This document shows, piece by piece, positions 39,747-48,139 of a DNA stretch of 64,000 nucleotides. The position numbers and the translations under genes were made by a program. This stretch comes from Lysobacter sp. cf310 (GTDB taxonomy: Bacteria > Pseudomonadota > Gammaproteobacteria > Xanthomonadales > Xanthomonadaceae), in the NCBI RefSeq assembly GCF_900114355.1, contig NZ_FOSS01000005.1, forward strand, positions 186,001 to 250,000, written 5' to 3'. The notes below the pieces were generated by a model. The model ran no database searches. It was not told the origin of the DNA and was given only the letters and a program-made list of their open reading frames with translations. Each line of letters opens with the position of its first letter. Within the stretch, counting starts at the first letter, position 1.

Positions 39747-42518
39747 TCAGAACTTCGAGGCGAAGCGCAGTCCGAACATACGCGGCGTATTGAGGTAGCG
39801 GATATTGACCGAGTTGTTGATGAAGCCCTTGCCCGAGTAGGCCTCGTCGGTGAGGTTGGAGACGAAGGCGTCGACGCGGAAGCGCTCGTCCTGGCCGAAA
39901 TTGAGGCCGGCCGACAGATTGAGCGTGGTGTAGCCGTCCACCTTGTCGTTCATGGCCAGTCCGTTGGCCGCGGGGCCGGCGCCGGCCGGGTTGGAGCCGT
40001 TGTTGAAGGCCATCTGCGACAGCGGGATCTCGATCACATTGCCGTTGGCGTCGAGGCCGAAACCGCGGCTGTTGTACGCGGTCAGGTAGTAATCGGAACG
40101 GTAGGCCAGGCTTAGCGTCCAGTCGAAGGAACTGACCGGGCCCCAATCCACGCCCATGTTCTGCGACAGGTTGAGGTTGAGATTGATCTTGGAGGTATTC
40201 GGCAGGCGGTTGCCGTCCAGCGGCACGATCAGGCTGGAGCGGGTGTCGAGCACGTCCGAGTCCTTGAACTCGGTATCCAGATAGGTGAAGTTGTAGCCCA
40301 GGCTCAGGCCGTGCTCGAAACCGAAGCGGCCTTCGAATTCCAGGCCGAGCACGCTGGCGTTGGCGGCGTTGTCGTTGAGCACCTGGCGGGTGACCGCGTT
40401 CGGGTTGTCCGGCGTGGGCGCCGGCACGTCGATCATGTTCTGCAGCACCTTGTCCTGATAGTCGTAATAGAACACGGCCGCGTTGAAGCGCACCGGCATC
40501 TCGCCCCAGTGCACGTCGCTCTTGTAGCCGACCTCATAGGAGGTGAGCTGCTCGGGCTTGAACTGGATCGACAGCACGCGGCCGTCGGCCAGGGTCATCG
40601 GCCGGTTGAGGCCGCCCGAACGCGTGCCGGTGGACACGGTGGCGTACAGCATCTGGTTGTCGGCCAGGTCGTACTCGGCGCCCACGCGCCAGTCCAGATA
40701 GTCGTCCTCGTAGACGCTGACGTTGGTCGCGCCGGGGCCGTAGTCCGACCGCATGATCACGTCGATCTGATCGCGATAGCGGGTGAGGAACTCGTCCCAG
40801 TTGTCGCGATAGCCCAGGCTTTGAAAACCGTCGAGGAAGTAGTCGAGGCCGTTGTTGCAGCCGGCCGTGGCGGCCGGGGTCCAGTCGTTGTTGGTGCACA
40901 CCGTCGGTGCCGGCATGCGCGCGCCCGGATCGCGCAGGCGGAAACCCGGCGACAGCAGGGTCAGACCGGTGGTCCAGGGATTGGTGCCGGTGTTGGGCGC
41001 GGTGCCGAAGAACTGCTGAAACAGGGCATCGGGCACCACGAACTGGTACTTCACGTGGCGCTCGCGCGCGGTCTTCTTGTCCTCGGTGTAGCGCAGGCCA
41101 GCGAGCAGGCGCAGGTCGTCGTTGACCGAGAAGGTGAAATCGCCGTAGACGGCGTTGGAACGCACTTTGGAGCCGTCGCCGCGGTTCTCGCCGCCCAGAC
41201 CGTCCTGCCAACCGCAGGTGGTGCCCGGAGCGAACCATTCGCAATCGCCCCAGTAGCCGTTGCCGACGTCCCAGGACACGTAGTCGTACTTCTCCTGGTA
41301 GTTGAACACGCCCGCCGACCAGATCAGACGCCCGGTGTCGCCGTAGAAGCGCAGCTCGTTGATCGAGGTGCTGGACTTGTCGGCCTGCATGAAGGTGTCG
41401 GACCACTGCAGGCGTTCGGGGTTGTGATAGGCCTCGACCTCGCTGCCCGGATACACCGGCCCCAGCTGCCATTCGCGCGAGGCGTTGCGGTTGTAGAAGT
41501 CGTACTTTCGGTAAGCGGTGCTGAACTCGACCGCGAAGGCGTCGCTGAATCGGTAGGTAAAGGTGCCGGAAATGCCTTCGATGTCGTTGGTGGTCTCGCC
41601 CTGGGTGCGGAAGTACTGGCGGAACGGGTCGTCGAGGTCGCCGATGTCGATGCCGCGCGCCTGCGCGCGCTCGGTGAACATGCCCGGATCGCCGGTGCCC
41701 TCCTCCTTGACCTTGTCCATCATGACGAAGGCGCTGAAGCGTTCGTTGGGCTCCCACAGCAGGCTCAGGCGCGCGGCCGAGTTGTCGATGGCGCCCGGCC
41801 CCTCCAGATCGAAGGGATAGCCGTTGCTGATGTAGGAGTCGCGCGATTCGTCGAACAAGGCCAGGCGCGCGGCGAAGGTCTCGCCGAACGGAACGTTGAG
41901 CACGCCCTCGTAGGTGCGGAAGTCGTAGTTGCCGGCGCCGATCTTGAGGTTGCCGTTGAAGGTGTCGAACTCCGGCCGCTTGGAGATCACGTTGATCGAG
42001 CCGGCGGCGGCGTTGCGGCCGCGCACCGTGCCCTGCGGGCCCTTGTGCACTTCCACGCGCTCGACGTCGAAAAACATCGGGCCGATCGAGCGCGGACGCG
42101 GCAGGTAGATGCCGTTGTAGTAGGTCGCCACCGCCGGATCGGAGGAGAAATCCGAGTCCGAGGCGCCGATGCCGCGCAGGTACATCTCGTACTTGCCTTC
42201 CTGCTTGGTGATCTGCAGGGCGGGCACCACGTTCTGCAGGTTGCGGATGTCGGCGTTGATGGCCAGCTTGTCGAGCTCGTCGCCGGTGAAGGCCTGGATC
42301 GAGCCGGAGTATTTCTGGATCGACTGTTCGCGACGGTTGCCGGTCACGGTGACCGCGTCGAGCTGGTGCGCCTGCGCCTCGGTGGACGGCGCCGCGTCCG
42401 CGGGCGCCGTGGCGTCCTGTCCTGCCGCCCACGCGGTCCAGGGACTGCACAGACCCAGCGAAGCCAGGGCGACGGTCAGCAGATTGGGCTTCAACGAAGC
42501 CGACTTCAATTTCAACAT
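39747..42518 (-). CDS. TonB-dependent receptor, maltodextrin type
   Basis: The 923-residue outer-membrane receptor has a signal peptide (LLTVALASLGLCSPWTAWAAG), a TonB-box/plug region opening LDAVTVTGNRREQSIQKYSGSIQ, the plug core VERVEVHKGPQGTVRGRNAAAGSINVISKRP, and a barrel ending in the C-terminal FGLRFASKF with terminal Phe. It takes up ligand across the outer membrane with TonB energy. Gene context (MFS sugar carrier, amylase, alpha-glucosidase) points to maltodextrins. ATG 42518 is chosen because GGGAGGGGG precedes it; upstream codons in the open frame lie in the promoter. Confidence 0.93.
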   Translation of the reverse strand: MLKLKSASLKPNLLTVALASLGLCSPWTAWAAGQDATAPADAAPSTEAQAHQLDAVTVTGNRREQSIQKYSGSIQAFTGDELDKLAINADIRNLQNVVPALQITKQEGKYEMYLRGIGASDSDFSSDPAVATYYNGIYLPRPRSIGPMFFDVERVEVHKGPQGTVRGRNAAAGSINVISKRPEFDTFNGNLKIGAGNYDFRTYEGVLNVPFGETFAARLALFDESRDSYISNGYPFDLEGPGAIDNSAARLSLLWEPNERFSAFVMMDKVKEEGTGDPGMFTERAQARGIDIGDLDDPFRQYFRTQGETTNDIEGISGTFTYRFSDAFAVEFSTAYRKYDFYNRNASREWQLGPVYPGSEVEAYHNPERLQWSDTFMQADKSSTSINELRFYGDTGRLIWSAGVFNYQEKYDYVSWDVGNGYWGDCEWFAPGTTCGWQDGLGGENRGDGSKVRSNAVYGDFTFSVNDDLRLLAGLRYTEDKKTARERHVKYQFVVPDALFQQFFGTAPNTGTNPWTTGLTLLSPGFRLRDPGARMPAPTVCTNNDWTPAATAGCNNGLDYFLDGFQSLGYRDNWDEFLTRYRDQIDVIMRSDYGPGATNVSVYEDDYLDWRVGAEYDLADNQMLYATVSTGTRSGGLNRPMTLADGRVLSIQFKPEQLTSYEVGYKSDVHWGEMPVRFNAAVFYYDYQDKVLQNMIDVPAPTPDNPNAVTRQVLNDNAANASVLGLEFEGRFGFEHGLSLGYNFTYLDTEFKDSDVLDTRSSLIVPLDGNRLPNTSKINLNLNLSQNMGVDWGPVSSFDWTLSLAYRSDYYLTAYNSRGFGLDANGNVIEIPLSQMAFNNGSNPAGAGPAANGLAMNDKVDGYTTLNLSAGLNFGQDERFRVDAFVSNLTDEAYSGKGFINNSVNIRYLNTPRMFGLRFASKF

Positions 42519-42643
42519 GCCCCCTCCCAGAAGCTTGTTTCGTGTGCGGCTGCGCCGATGGCGCCGCGCCGCTTCGTTCGCCGGTCGCGTCGCTCCGGCG
42601 GTGCGGCCAATCTTAGGCAGGCCGATCGCCTTGCAGCGCACGT

Positions 42644-42657
42644 TGCATACGTATTCA
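42644..42657 (+). promoter_or_regulatory. ATACGTAT-type operator candidate, copy 1
   Basis: TGCATACGTATTCA is a near palindrome with ATACGTAT as its centre. The second copy at 42717-42730 is its exact reverse complement. The centres are 73 bp apart, close to seven DNA turns. Confidence 0.7.
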
Positions 42658-42716
42658 TGGCCTTGCATGCGCATCGATGTCGCATTCATGCACGGCGCTG
42701 CAATGCAGCATCGGAG

Positions 42717-42730
42717 TGAATACGTATGCA
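42717..42730 (-). promoter_or_regulatory. ATACGTAT-type operator candidate, copy 2
   Basis: TGAATACGTATGCA, the exact reverse complement of the element at 42644-42657. It lies 87 bp before the alpha-glucosidase start and is likely bound by the LacI protein encoded at 35434. Confidence 0.7.
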
Positions 42731-42817
42731 GTCGCGCGCAGCCGCATCGGCGACCGGTAAGCTCGCCAGCACTCCGCGGCGACGCAGGCGCGCCGCCCGT
42801 ATCCCTTCGAGGTGGCT

Positions 42818-44491
42818 TTGAACGATTCGGTCCACACAGGCCTCGCCGGCGGCGAAACGCAAGACGAGGCGGCGCGGCGCGCGGCGCCGTGGTGGCGCGG
42901 CGCGGTGATCTACCAGATCTATCCGCGCAGCTTCCGCGATGCCAACGGCGACGGCGTGGGTGACCTGCGCGGCATCATCGACAAGCTGGACTACGTCGCC
43001 GGCTTGGGCGTGGACGCGATCTGGATCTCGCCGTTCTTCAAATCGCCGATGGCCGACTTCGGCTACGACATCGCCGACTACCGCGAGGTCGATCCCCTAT
43101 TCGGCCGCCTGCAGGACTTCGACGATCTGCTGGCCAAGGCGCACGGCCTGGGCCTGAAGGTGATGATCGACCAGGTGCTCAGCCACACCTCGGCCGAGCA
43201 CGCCTGGTTCAAGGAAAGCCGCGCCAGCCGCGACAACCCCAAGGCCGACTGGTACGTGTGGGCCGACGCGCGCGAGGACGGCACCCCGCCGAACAATTGG
43301 CTGTCGTTGTTCGGCGGCGTGGCCTGGAAGTGGGAGCCGCGGCGCGGGCAGTACTACCTGCACAACTTCCTGGCGGCGCAGCCGGATCTGAACTTCCACA
43401 ACCCGCAGGTGCGCGCAGCAGTGCTGGACAGCGTGCGCTTCTGGCTGGAACGCGGCGTCGACGGCCTGCGCCTGGATGCGATCAACTTCTGTTTCCACGA
43501 CGCGCTGCTGCGCGACAACCCGCCCAAGCCCAAGGAACGCCGCGTCGGCCGTGGCTTCAGCCCCGACAACCCTTACGCTTTCCAATACCACCACTACAAC
43601 AATACCCAGCCGGAGAACCTGGCTTTCCTGGCCGAACTGCGCGCCCTGCTGGACCGCTACCCCGGCGCGGCCGCGCTAGGCGAGATCTCGTCGGAGGACT
43701 CGCTGGCGACCATGGACGAGTACACCCGCGATGGGCGTCTGCACATGGGCTACAGCTTCGAGCTGCTGACCCAGGACCGCAGCGCGGCCTATATCCGCGC
43801 CACCGTGCAGACGCTGGAGGCGCAGATGCGCGAAGGCTGGCCGTGTTGGGCGATCTCCAACCACGACGTGCAGCGCGTGGTCACGCGCTGGGGCGAAGGC
43901 GACGAACCGGCGCGCTACGCCACGCTACTCAGCGCGCTGGCCTGTTCGCTGCGCGGCTCGGTATGCGTGTACCAAGGCGAGGAACTGGGACTGCCCGAGG
44001 CCGACGTGCCGTTCGAGGCCCTGCGCGACCCCTACGGCATCGCGTTCTGGCCCAGCTTCAAGGGCCGCGACGGCTGCCGCACGCCGATGCCCTGGGACGG
44101 CAGCGCCGGTGCCGGCTTCAGCGACGGCACGCCGTGGCTGCCCATCCCCGACAGTCACCGCGCACGCTCGGTCAACGCGCAGGAGGCCGACCCGCATTCG
44201 CCGCTGCACGGATTCCGCCGCTTCCTGGCCTGGCGACGCGAACAACCCGCGCTGCGCCTGGGCGAGATCGAATTCCGCGAGACCGCCGACCCCGTGCTGG
44301 CGTTCACGCGCCGACTGGAGGACGAGGAGCTGCTGCTGGTGTTCAACCTGTCGTCGCAGCCGCAGGCGCTGAGCTTGGCCGCGCACGAGCGTTGGCAGCC
44401 GTTGCGGGGCCACGGCCTGGCCGAAGGCGAATGGGACGGCCAGTGTCTGCGCCTGCCGGCGCACGCCGCCTGCATCGCGCGCCGCGCCTAA
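42818..44491 (+). CDS. GH13 alpha-glucosidase (cytoplasmic)
   Basis: The 557-residue enzyme opens WWRGAVIYQIYPRSFRDANGDGVGDLRGI, the signature of the alpha-glucosidase/oligo-1,6-glucosidase GH13 group. The nucleophile Asp lies in GLRLDAINF, the acid Glu in ALGEISSED, and the second Asp in ISNHDVQR. It has no signal peptide, so it should release glucose from maltodextrins in the cytoplasm. It is divergent from the TonB receptor. TTG 42818 is preferred because GAGG sits 5 bases upstream; GTG 42812 is the alternative. Confidence 0.9.
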   Translation: MNDSVHTGLAGGETQDEAARRAAPWWRGAVIYQIYPRSFRDANGDGVGDLRGIIDKLDYVAGLGVDAIWISPFFKSPMADFGYDIADYREVDPLFGRLQDFDDLLAKAHGLGLKVMIDQVLSHTSAEHAWFKESRASRDNPKADWYVWADAREDGTPPNNWLSLFGGVAWKWEPRRGQYYLHNFLAAQPDLNFHNPQVRAAVLDSVRFWLERGVDGLRLDAINFCFHDALLRDNPPKPKERRVGRGFSPDNPYAFQYHHYNNTQPENLAFLAELRALLDRYPGAAALGEISSEDSLATMDEYTRDGRLHMGYSFELLTQDRSAAYIRATVQTLEAQMREGWPCWAISNHDVQRVVTRWGEGDEPARYATLLSALACSLRGSVCVYQGEELGLPEADVPFEALRDPYGIAFWPSFKGRDGCRTPMPWDGSAGAGFSDGTPWLPIPDSHRARSVNAQEADPHSPLHGFRRFLAWRREQPALRLGEIEFRETADPVLAFTRRLEDEELLLVFNLSSQPQALSLAAHERWQPLRGHGLAEGEWDGQCLRLPAHAACIARRA

Positions 44492-44499
44492 GCGCAGCG

Positions 44500-44519
44500 G
44501 TAGCCGCCCAGGCGGCTAC
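44500..44519. terminator. Hairpin between convergent alpha-glucosidase and engB
   Basis: GTAGCCGCC (44500-44508) pairs perfectly with GGCGGCTAC (44511-44519) around CA. The hairpin overlaps the engB stop codon and no T-run follows. It is a plausible bidirectional terminator. Confidence 0.5.
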
Positions 44520-45121
44520 AAGCCCAGCCAGCCGCCGACCACCGCGCGCGCTTCGTCCACGCCCTGCTTGGACTCGCCGGAGAAGGTCTGCACGCTGACC
44601 GAGTTGCCGTAGGCCGAGAACAGGTCCTTGCGCACCGCCAGCAGGGCCTGCGATTGCTGGCCGCGGCCGAACTTGTCGGCCTTGGTCAGCAGCGCGTGCG
44701 CGGGCAGGCCGCGCGAGACCGCGTAGCCGAGCATCTGGCGGTCGTAGTCCTTGAGCGGATGGCGGATGTCCATCACCACCACCAGCCCGCGCAGGGCCTG
44801 GCGGGTCTGGAAGTACTGGTCGATGAAGGCCTGCCAATGCGCCTGCAGGTCCTGCGGGACCTTGGCGTAGCCGTAGCCGGGCAGGTCGACCAGGTAGCGG
44901 TCGGTGCTGGGCGGAATATCGAAAAAGACCAGCTGCTGGGTGCGTCCGGGCGTCTTGGACACCCGCGCCAGCGCGTTCTGCTGGCACATGGCGTTGAGGG
45001 CGCTGGACTTGCCGGCATTGGAGCGGCCGGCGAAGGCGACCTCGAAGCCGCCATCGGGTGGCAGCTGCTTGGGAGTGTGCGCCGCCAACAGGTAGCGGGC
45101 GCGGGCGAGGGGATTGACCAT
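44516..45121 (-). CDS. engB: Ribosome biogenesis GTP-binding protein EngB/YsxC
   Basis: The 201-residue TRAFAC-class GTPase helps assemble the large ribosomal subunit. P-loop GRSNAGKSS (G1), the G2 region with TPGRTQQLVFF, G3 as DLPGYGYAKV, and G4 as LLTKADK are all present. Full length for the family. It is divergent from cytochrome c4, the common xanthomonad and pseudomonad arrangement. Confidence 0.95.
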   Translation of the reverse strand: MVNPLARARYLLAAHTPKQLPPDGGFEVAFAGRSNAGKSSALNAMCQQNALARVSKTPGRTQQLVFFDIPPSTDRYLVDLPGYGYAKVPQDLQAHWQAFIDQYFQTRQALRGLVVVMDIRHPLKDYDRQMLGYAVSRGLPAHALLTKADKFGRGQQSQALLAVRKDLFSAYGNSVSVQTFSGESKQGVDEARAVVGGWLGL

Positions 45122-45307
45122 GCCGCTAGGATCGCACGCCGGCGGTGCCCAACGCCCGTCGCGGGCCGTGTTTTCGGCCCGAAAGGCCGCGCCGAACCGC
45201 GCGCGGGCACCGATTCGCGTTGACCCGCCCTGCCCCCGCGACGATAATTCCGAGGTTCCGGCGACCGCTTCGCGGCCCGCCCTCCCAGTGTTTCGGAGCC
45301 CAGCTAC

Positions 45308-46180
45308 ATGAGCCAAGCCCGCGTCCTAGGCATCGTCGGTCTGACCGTTCTGGCGGCCGTTGCCGTCGCCTACGCCCAGCCCACGATCACGCCGATCCCC
45401 GACAAGGAGCCGGTCCAGGCCGCGCCACTGGTCGAGAAGCCGGCCTCGTGGGGCGACGTCAAGGCGGGCGCCACCAAGGCGGGCACCTGCGCGGCCTGCC
45501 ATGGCCTCGACGGCAATCCGACCGATCCGCAGTACCCGCGTCTGGCCGGTCAGAGCGAGCGTTACATCGCCCATCAGATCGCGCTGTTCAAGAGCGGCGA
45601 GCGCAACACCGGCATGGCCGCGGCGATGAAGCCCTACGCCGATGCGCTGACCGCGCAGGACGCACGCGATCTGGGCGCCTACTTCGCGACCCAGAAGTCC
45701 GGCGCCGGCGTGGCCGACGACACCGTGATCGCGACCGGCCCGAACAAGGACAAGAAGTTCTTCGAAGTCGGCCAGCAGCTGTTCCTGAGCGGCGACAAGG
45801 CGCGCGGCATCCCGGCGTGCATGGCCTGCCACGGTCCCGGCGGCGCCGGCAACCCGGGCCCGGCCTATCCGCACATCGCCGGTCAGCAGGCCGCGTACTC
45901 GCAGCGCCGCCTCGAGGAATACCGCGCCGGCACCACCACCCAGCGCGATCCGCACCTGTTCAACGTGATGGCGAGCGTGGCCAAGAACCTCAGCGACGAG
46001 GAAATCGGCGCGCTGTCCAGCTACCTGCAGGGCCTGCACGACCGCGCCGAGGACTTCGCCGCCGCCGATGCGCCGGCCGCCCCGGCCGCCGCCGCGCCTG
46101 TCGCGGCACCGGCACCGGCCACCCCCGCTCCGGCGGCGCCGGCCAAGGACGCCGCGGTCAAGCCGGCCGCCGGTACCTGA
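45308..46180 (+). CDS. Diheme cytochrome c4
   Basis: The 290-residue periplasmic protein has a signal peptide (MSQARVLGIVGLTVLAAVAVAYAQ) and two cytochrome c domains, each with a heme-binding CxxCH: CAACH at Cys61 and CMACH at Cys171. Methionines in the second half of each domain (NTGMAAAM and FNVMASVA) are the likely sixth ligands. Cytochrome c4 passes electrons from the bc1 complex to terminal oxidases. The C-terminal 45 residues are an Ala/Pro tail. A strong terminator follows at 46211. Confidence 0.93.
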   Translation: MSQARVLGIVGLTVLAAVAVAYAQPTITPIPDKEPVQAAPLVEKPASWGDVKAGATKAGTCAACHGLDGNPTDPQYPRLAGQSERYIAHQIALFKSGERNTGMAAAMKPYADALTAQDARDLGAYFATQKSGAGVADDTVIATGPNKDKKFFEVGQQLFLSGDKARGIPACMACHGPGGAGNPGPAYPHIAGQQAAYSQRRLEEYRAGTTTQRDPHLFNVMASVAKNLSDEEIGALSSYLQGLHDRAEDFAAADAPAAPAAAAPVAAPAPATPAPAAPAKDAAVKPAAGT

Positions 46181-46210
46181 GCCCAGGGCGCACGCCGCGC
46201 CCCGTACTTG

Positions 46211-46239
46211 AACGCCGGCCCCTGGGCCGGCGTTTTCGT
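46211..46239 (+). terminator. Rho-independent terminator after cytochrome c4
   Basis: AACGCCGGCCC pairs with GGGCCGGCGTT and is followed by TTTCGTTT. It separates cytochrome c4 from the first dsbA. Confidence 0.8.
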
Positions 46240-46332
46240 TTGCGCATGGCAACTCGCAGGCCCGCGATTTCTTTTATCGTGAGCGCCGATGCGGCCCGCC
46301 CGGGCCGCCCACGATCCGGCCCGGAGCCGACC

Positions 46333-47145
46333 ATGCCCCAGATCCGTCTTGCCTTGCTCTTGATCGCAGCGCTGAGCCTGGGCGCCTGCAAGCCCGGCGA
46401 TTCCGCGCCCGCCCAGCCCACGGCGCCCGCCGCGGAAGCCGCCCCGGTCGCCGCCGAACCCGCGGTCGAAGGCGAGCCGGCGGTATCGGCCGACACCGCG
46501 GCGACCGCGCCCAGCGCCGCGGCCGCGACCCCGGCGCCGGCCGCAGCGGCGCCGCCCGCCGCAGCCGGCGGCCTGGTCAAAGGCACGGACTACGAGCTCA
46601 TCGAAGGCGGCCAGCCGTTCGCGCCGGTGCCGGGCAAGATCGAGGTGGTCGAGGTATTCGGCTACGTCTGCCCCGCCTGCGCGCAGTTCCAGCCCATGGT
46701 CAACGCCTGGAAGGCCAAACAGGGCGCGGACGTGCACTTCACCTACGTGCCCGCGCCATTCGGTCCGGAGTGGGAGCCCTATGCGCGCGCCTACTACGTC
46801 GCCGATTCCATGGGCCTGGTCGCACGCAGCCACGACGCCCTGATCCGCGCCATCCACCTCGAACAGAGCATGCCCGGCGAGGGCGACAAGCCCGACGACG
46901 CCGCGATCGGCCGCTTTTACGGCGGCTACGGCGCCAACCCGCAGCAGTTCGTGGCGTCCATGAACAGCTTCGCCACCGTCACCAAGGTCAACCGCGGCAA
47001 GCAATTCATGATACGCAGCGGGGTCAGCCAGACCCCGACCCTGGTCGTTAACGGAAAATACCGGGTGATCGGCACCACTTTCGAGGACATGCTGCGTATT
47101 ACCGACATTTTGGTCGCGCAGGAGCGCGCCGCCCGCCCGCATTGA
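46333..47145 (+). CDS. dsbA: DsbA-type thiol:disulfide interchange lipoprotein, copy 1
   Basis: The 270-residue lipoprotein (lipobox LGAC, Cys19) has an Ala/Pro-rich spacer to about residue 80 and then a DsbA domain. Active site CPAC (Cys113-Cys116), cis-proline loop SQTPTLVV. It oxidises cysteine pairs in exported proteins. CPAC differs from the canonical CPHC of DsbA and of its two downstream paralogues, and the changed X-X pair should alter redox potential. The domain is preceded by ELIEGGQPFAPVPGKIEVVEVFGY, a block shared with both neighbours. Confidence 0.9.
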   Translation: MPQIRLALLLIAALSLGACKPGDSAPAQPTAPAAEAAPVAAEPAVEGEPAVSADTAATAPSAAAATPAPAAAAPPAAAGGLVKGTDYELIEGGQPFAPVPGKIEVVEVFGYVCPACAQFQPMVNAWKAKQGADVHFTYVPAPFGPEWEPYARAYYVADSMGLVARSHDALIRAIHLEQSMPGEGDKPDDAAIGRFYGGYGANPQQFVASMNSFATVTKVNRGKQFMIRSGVSQTPTLVVNGKYRVIGTTFEDMLRITDILVAQERAARPH

Positions 47146-47206
47146 GGCGGCCGGCCGCGCCGGAACTTCCGCCCGCGACGCCGGTCACACCCGATACTCC
47201 TGGTTC

Positions 47207-47247
47207 AAGACGCCGGCCGTTATGCTTAACGCCGGCGTCTTTTTTTG
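47207..47247 (+). terminator. Rho-independent terminator between dsbA copies 1 and 2
   Basis: AAGACGCCGGC (47207-47217) pairs with GCCGGCGTCTT (47231-47241) and is followed by a T-run. The copies are therefore likely separate transcripts. Confidence 0.85.
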
Positions 47248-47304
47248 TCCGGACGCCGCCGCTGACGCGGCCCCACCCCGCCCCGATCGCCGCGAGACCC
47301 TGCG

Positions 47305-47988
47305 ATGACCCCACGCACCACGCCCCGACTGTTCACCACCCTCGCCGCCCTGGCCCTGGGCGCGCTGCTGCCGCTGGCCGCGTCGGCCGCCGGCAAGGGC
47401 GCCGCCCCGGCGCCGGAAGCGGGCCGCGATTACGAGCTGATCGAAGGCGGCCGCCCCTACGCGCCGGTGCGCGGCAAGATCGAAGTGGTCGAGGTATTCG
47501 GCTACACCTGCCCGCACTGCGCGCACGCGCAGCCGGCGATCGACGCCTGGAAAGCCAAGCTGCCCAAGGACGTGAGCTTCGTGCCGGTGGCCGCGCCGTT
47601 CGGCGGCTATTGGCAGCCCTACGCCAAGGCCTACTACACCGCCCAGTCGATGGGCCTGGTCGCCAAGACCCACGAGGCCGTGTTCAAGGCCCTGCACGAA
47701 GAGCGCAGCCTGCCGATCAGCAATGCCTCCTCGCAGGAAATCGCGAGCTTCTACGCGCGCTACGGCGCCGACGCCGACAAGTTCGCCGCGGCCATGGACA
47801 GCGCGCCGATCGAGGCCAAGCTCGAGGCCACGCGCGAGTTCCTGACCCGCAGCGGCGTCGAGGGCACGCCGACCTTCATCGTCGCCGGCAAGTACCGCGT
47901 GACCGGCGGCAACAGCCTCGAGGACGTGCTGCGCATCGCCGACCAACTGGTCGCGCAGGAACGCAGCCGCGCCAAGGGCAAGCGTTGA
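47305..47988 (+). CDS. dsbA: Periplasmic DsbA, copy 2 (soluble)
   Basis: The 227-residue soluble protein has a signal peptide (LFTTLAALALGALLPLAASA) and no lipobox. Active site is the canonical CPHC (Cys69-Cys72), cis-proline loop EGTPTFIV. Conserved blocks shared with copies 1 and 3 are DYELIEGGRPYAPVRGKIEVVEVFGYTC and the C-terminal LEDVLRIADQLVAQER. It is expected to be the primary periplasmic disulfide oxidant, re-oxidised by DsbB. DsbB is not in the window. Confidence 0.94.
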   Translation: MTPRTTPRLFTTLAALALGALLPLAASAAGKGAAPAPEAGRDYELIEGGRPYAPVRGKIEVVEVFGYTCPHCAHAQPAIDAWKAKLPKDVSFVPVAAPFGGYWQPYAKAYYTAQSMGLVAKTHEAVFKALHEERSLPISNASSQEIASFYARYGADADKFAAAMDSAPIEAKLEATREFLTRSGVEGTPTFIVAGKYRVTGGNSLEDVLRIADQLVAQERSRAKGKR

Positions 47989-48139
47989 TGCGCGACGGCC
48001 GTTCGCGCCGTCTCGCCTACACTCCGCGTTCAGCGCGCCGGCCGGTATCCTGACGGCCGACGCATTCCCCCGGTGTCGCGCCGGTTCCGCCGCGCGCGCG
48101 CCGCCAATCCGATCCGACCGTTTTGTGGAGATTCGATCC

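Larger units (their letters stand above)
42519..42817. promoter_or_regulatory. Divergent regulatory region of the maltodextrin locus
   Basis: This gap of about 300 bp separates the TonB receptor (leftward) and alpha-glucosidase (rightward). It contains two 14-bp elements in exact inverted orientation at 42644-42657 and 42717-42730 (listed separately) and a palindrome-rich segment between them (GCATGCGCATCGATG, TTCATGCACG). No gene was seen. Confidence 0.75.

Noticed and set aside
48000-48060. Possible hairpin between dsbA copies 2 and 3
   Set aside because: GACGGC and GCCGTC can pair near 47996-48012, but no T-run follows and the stem is short. It is not reliable as a terminator.
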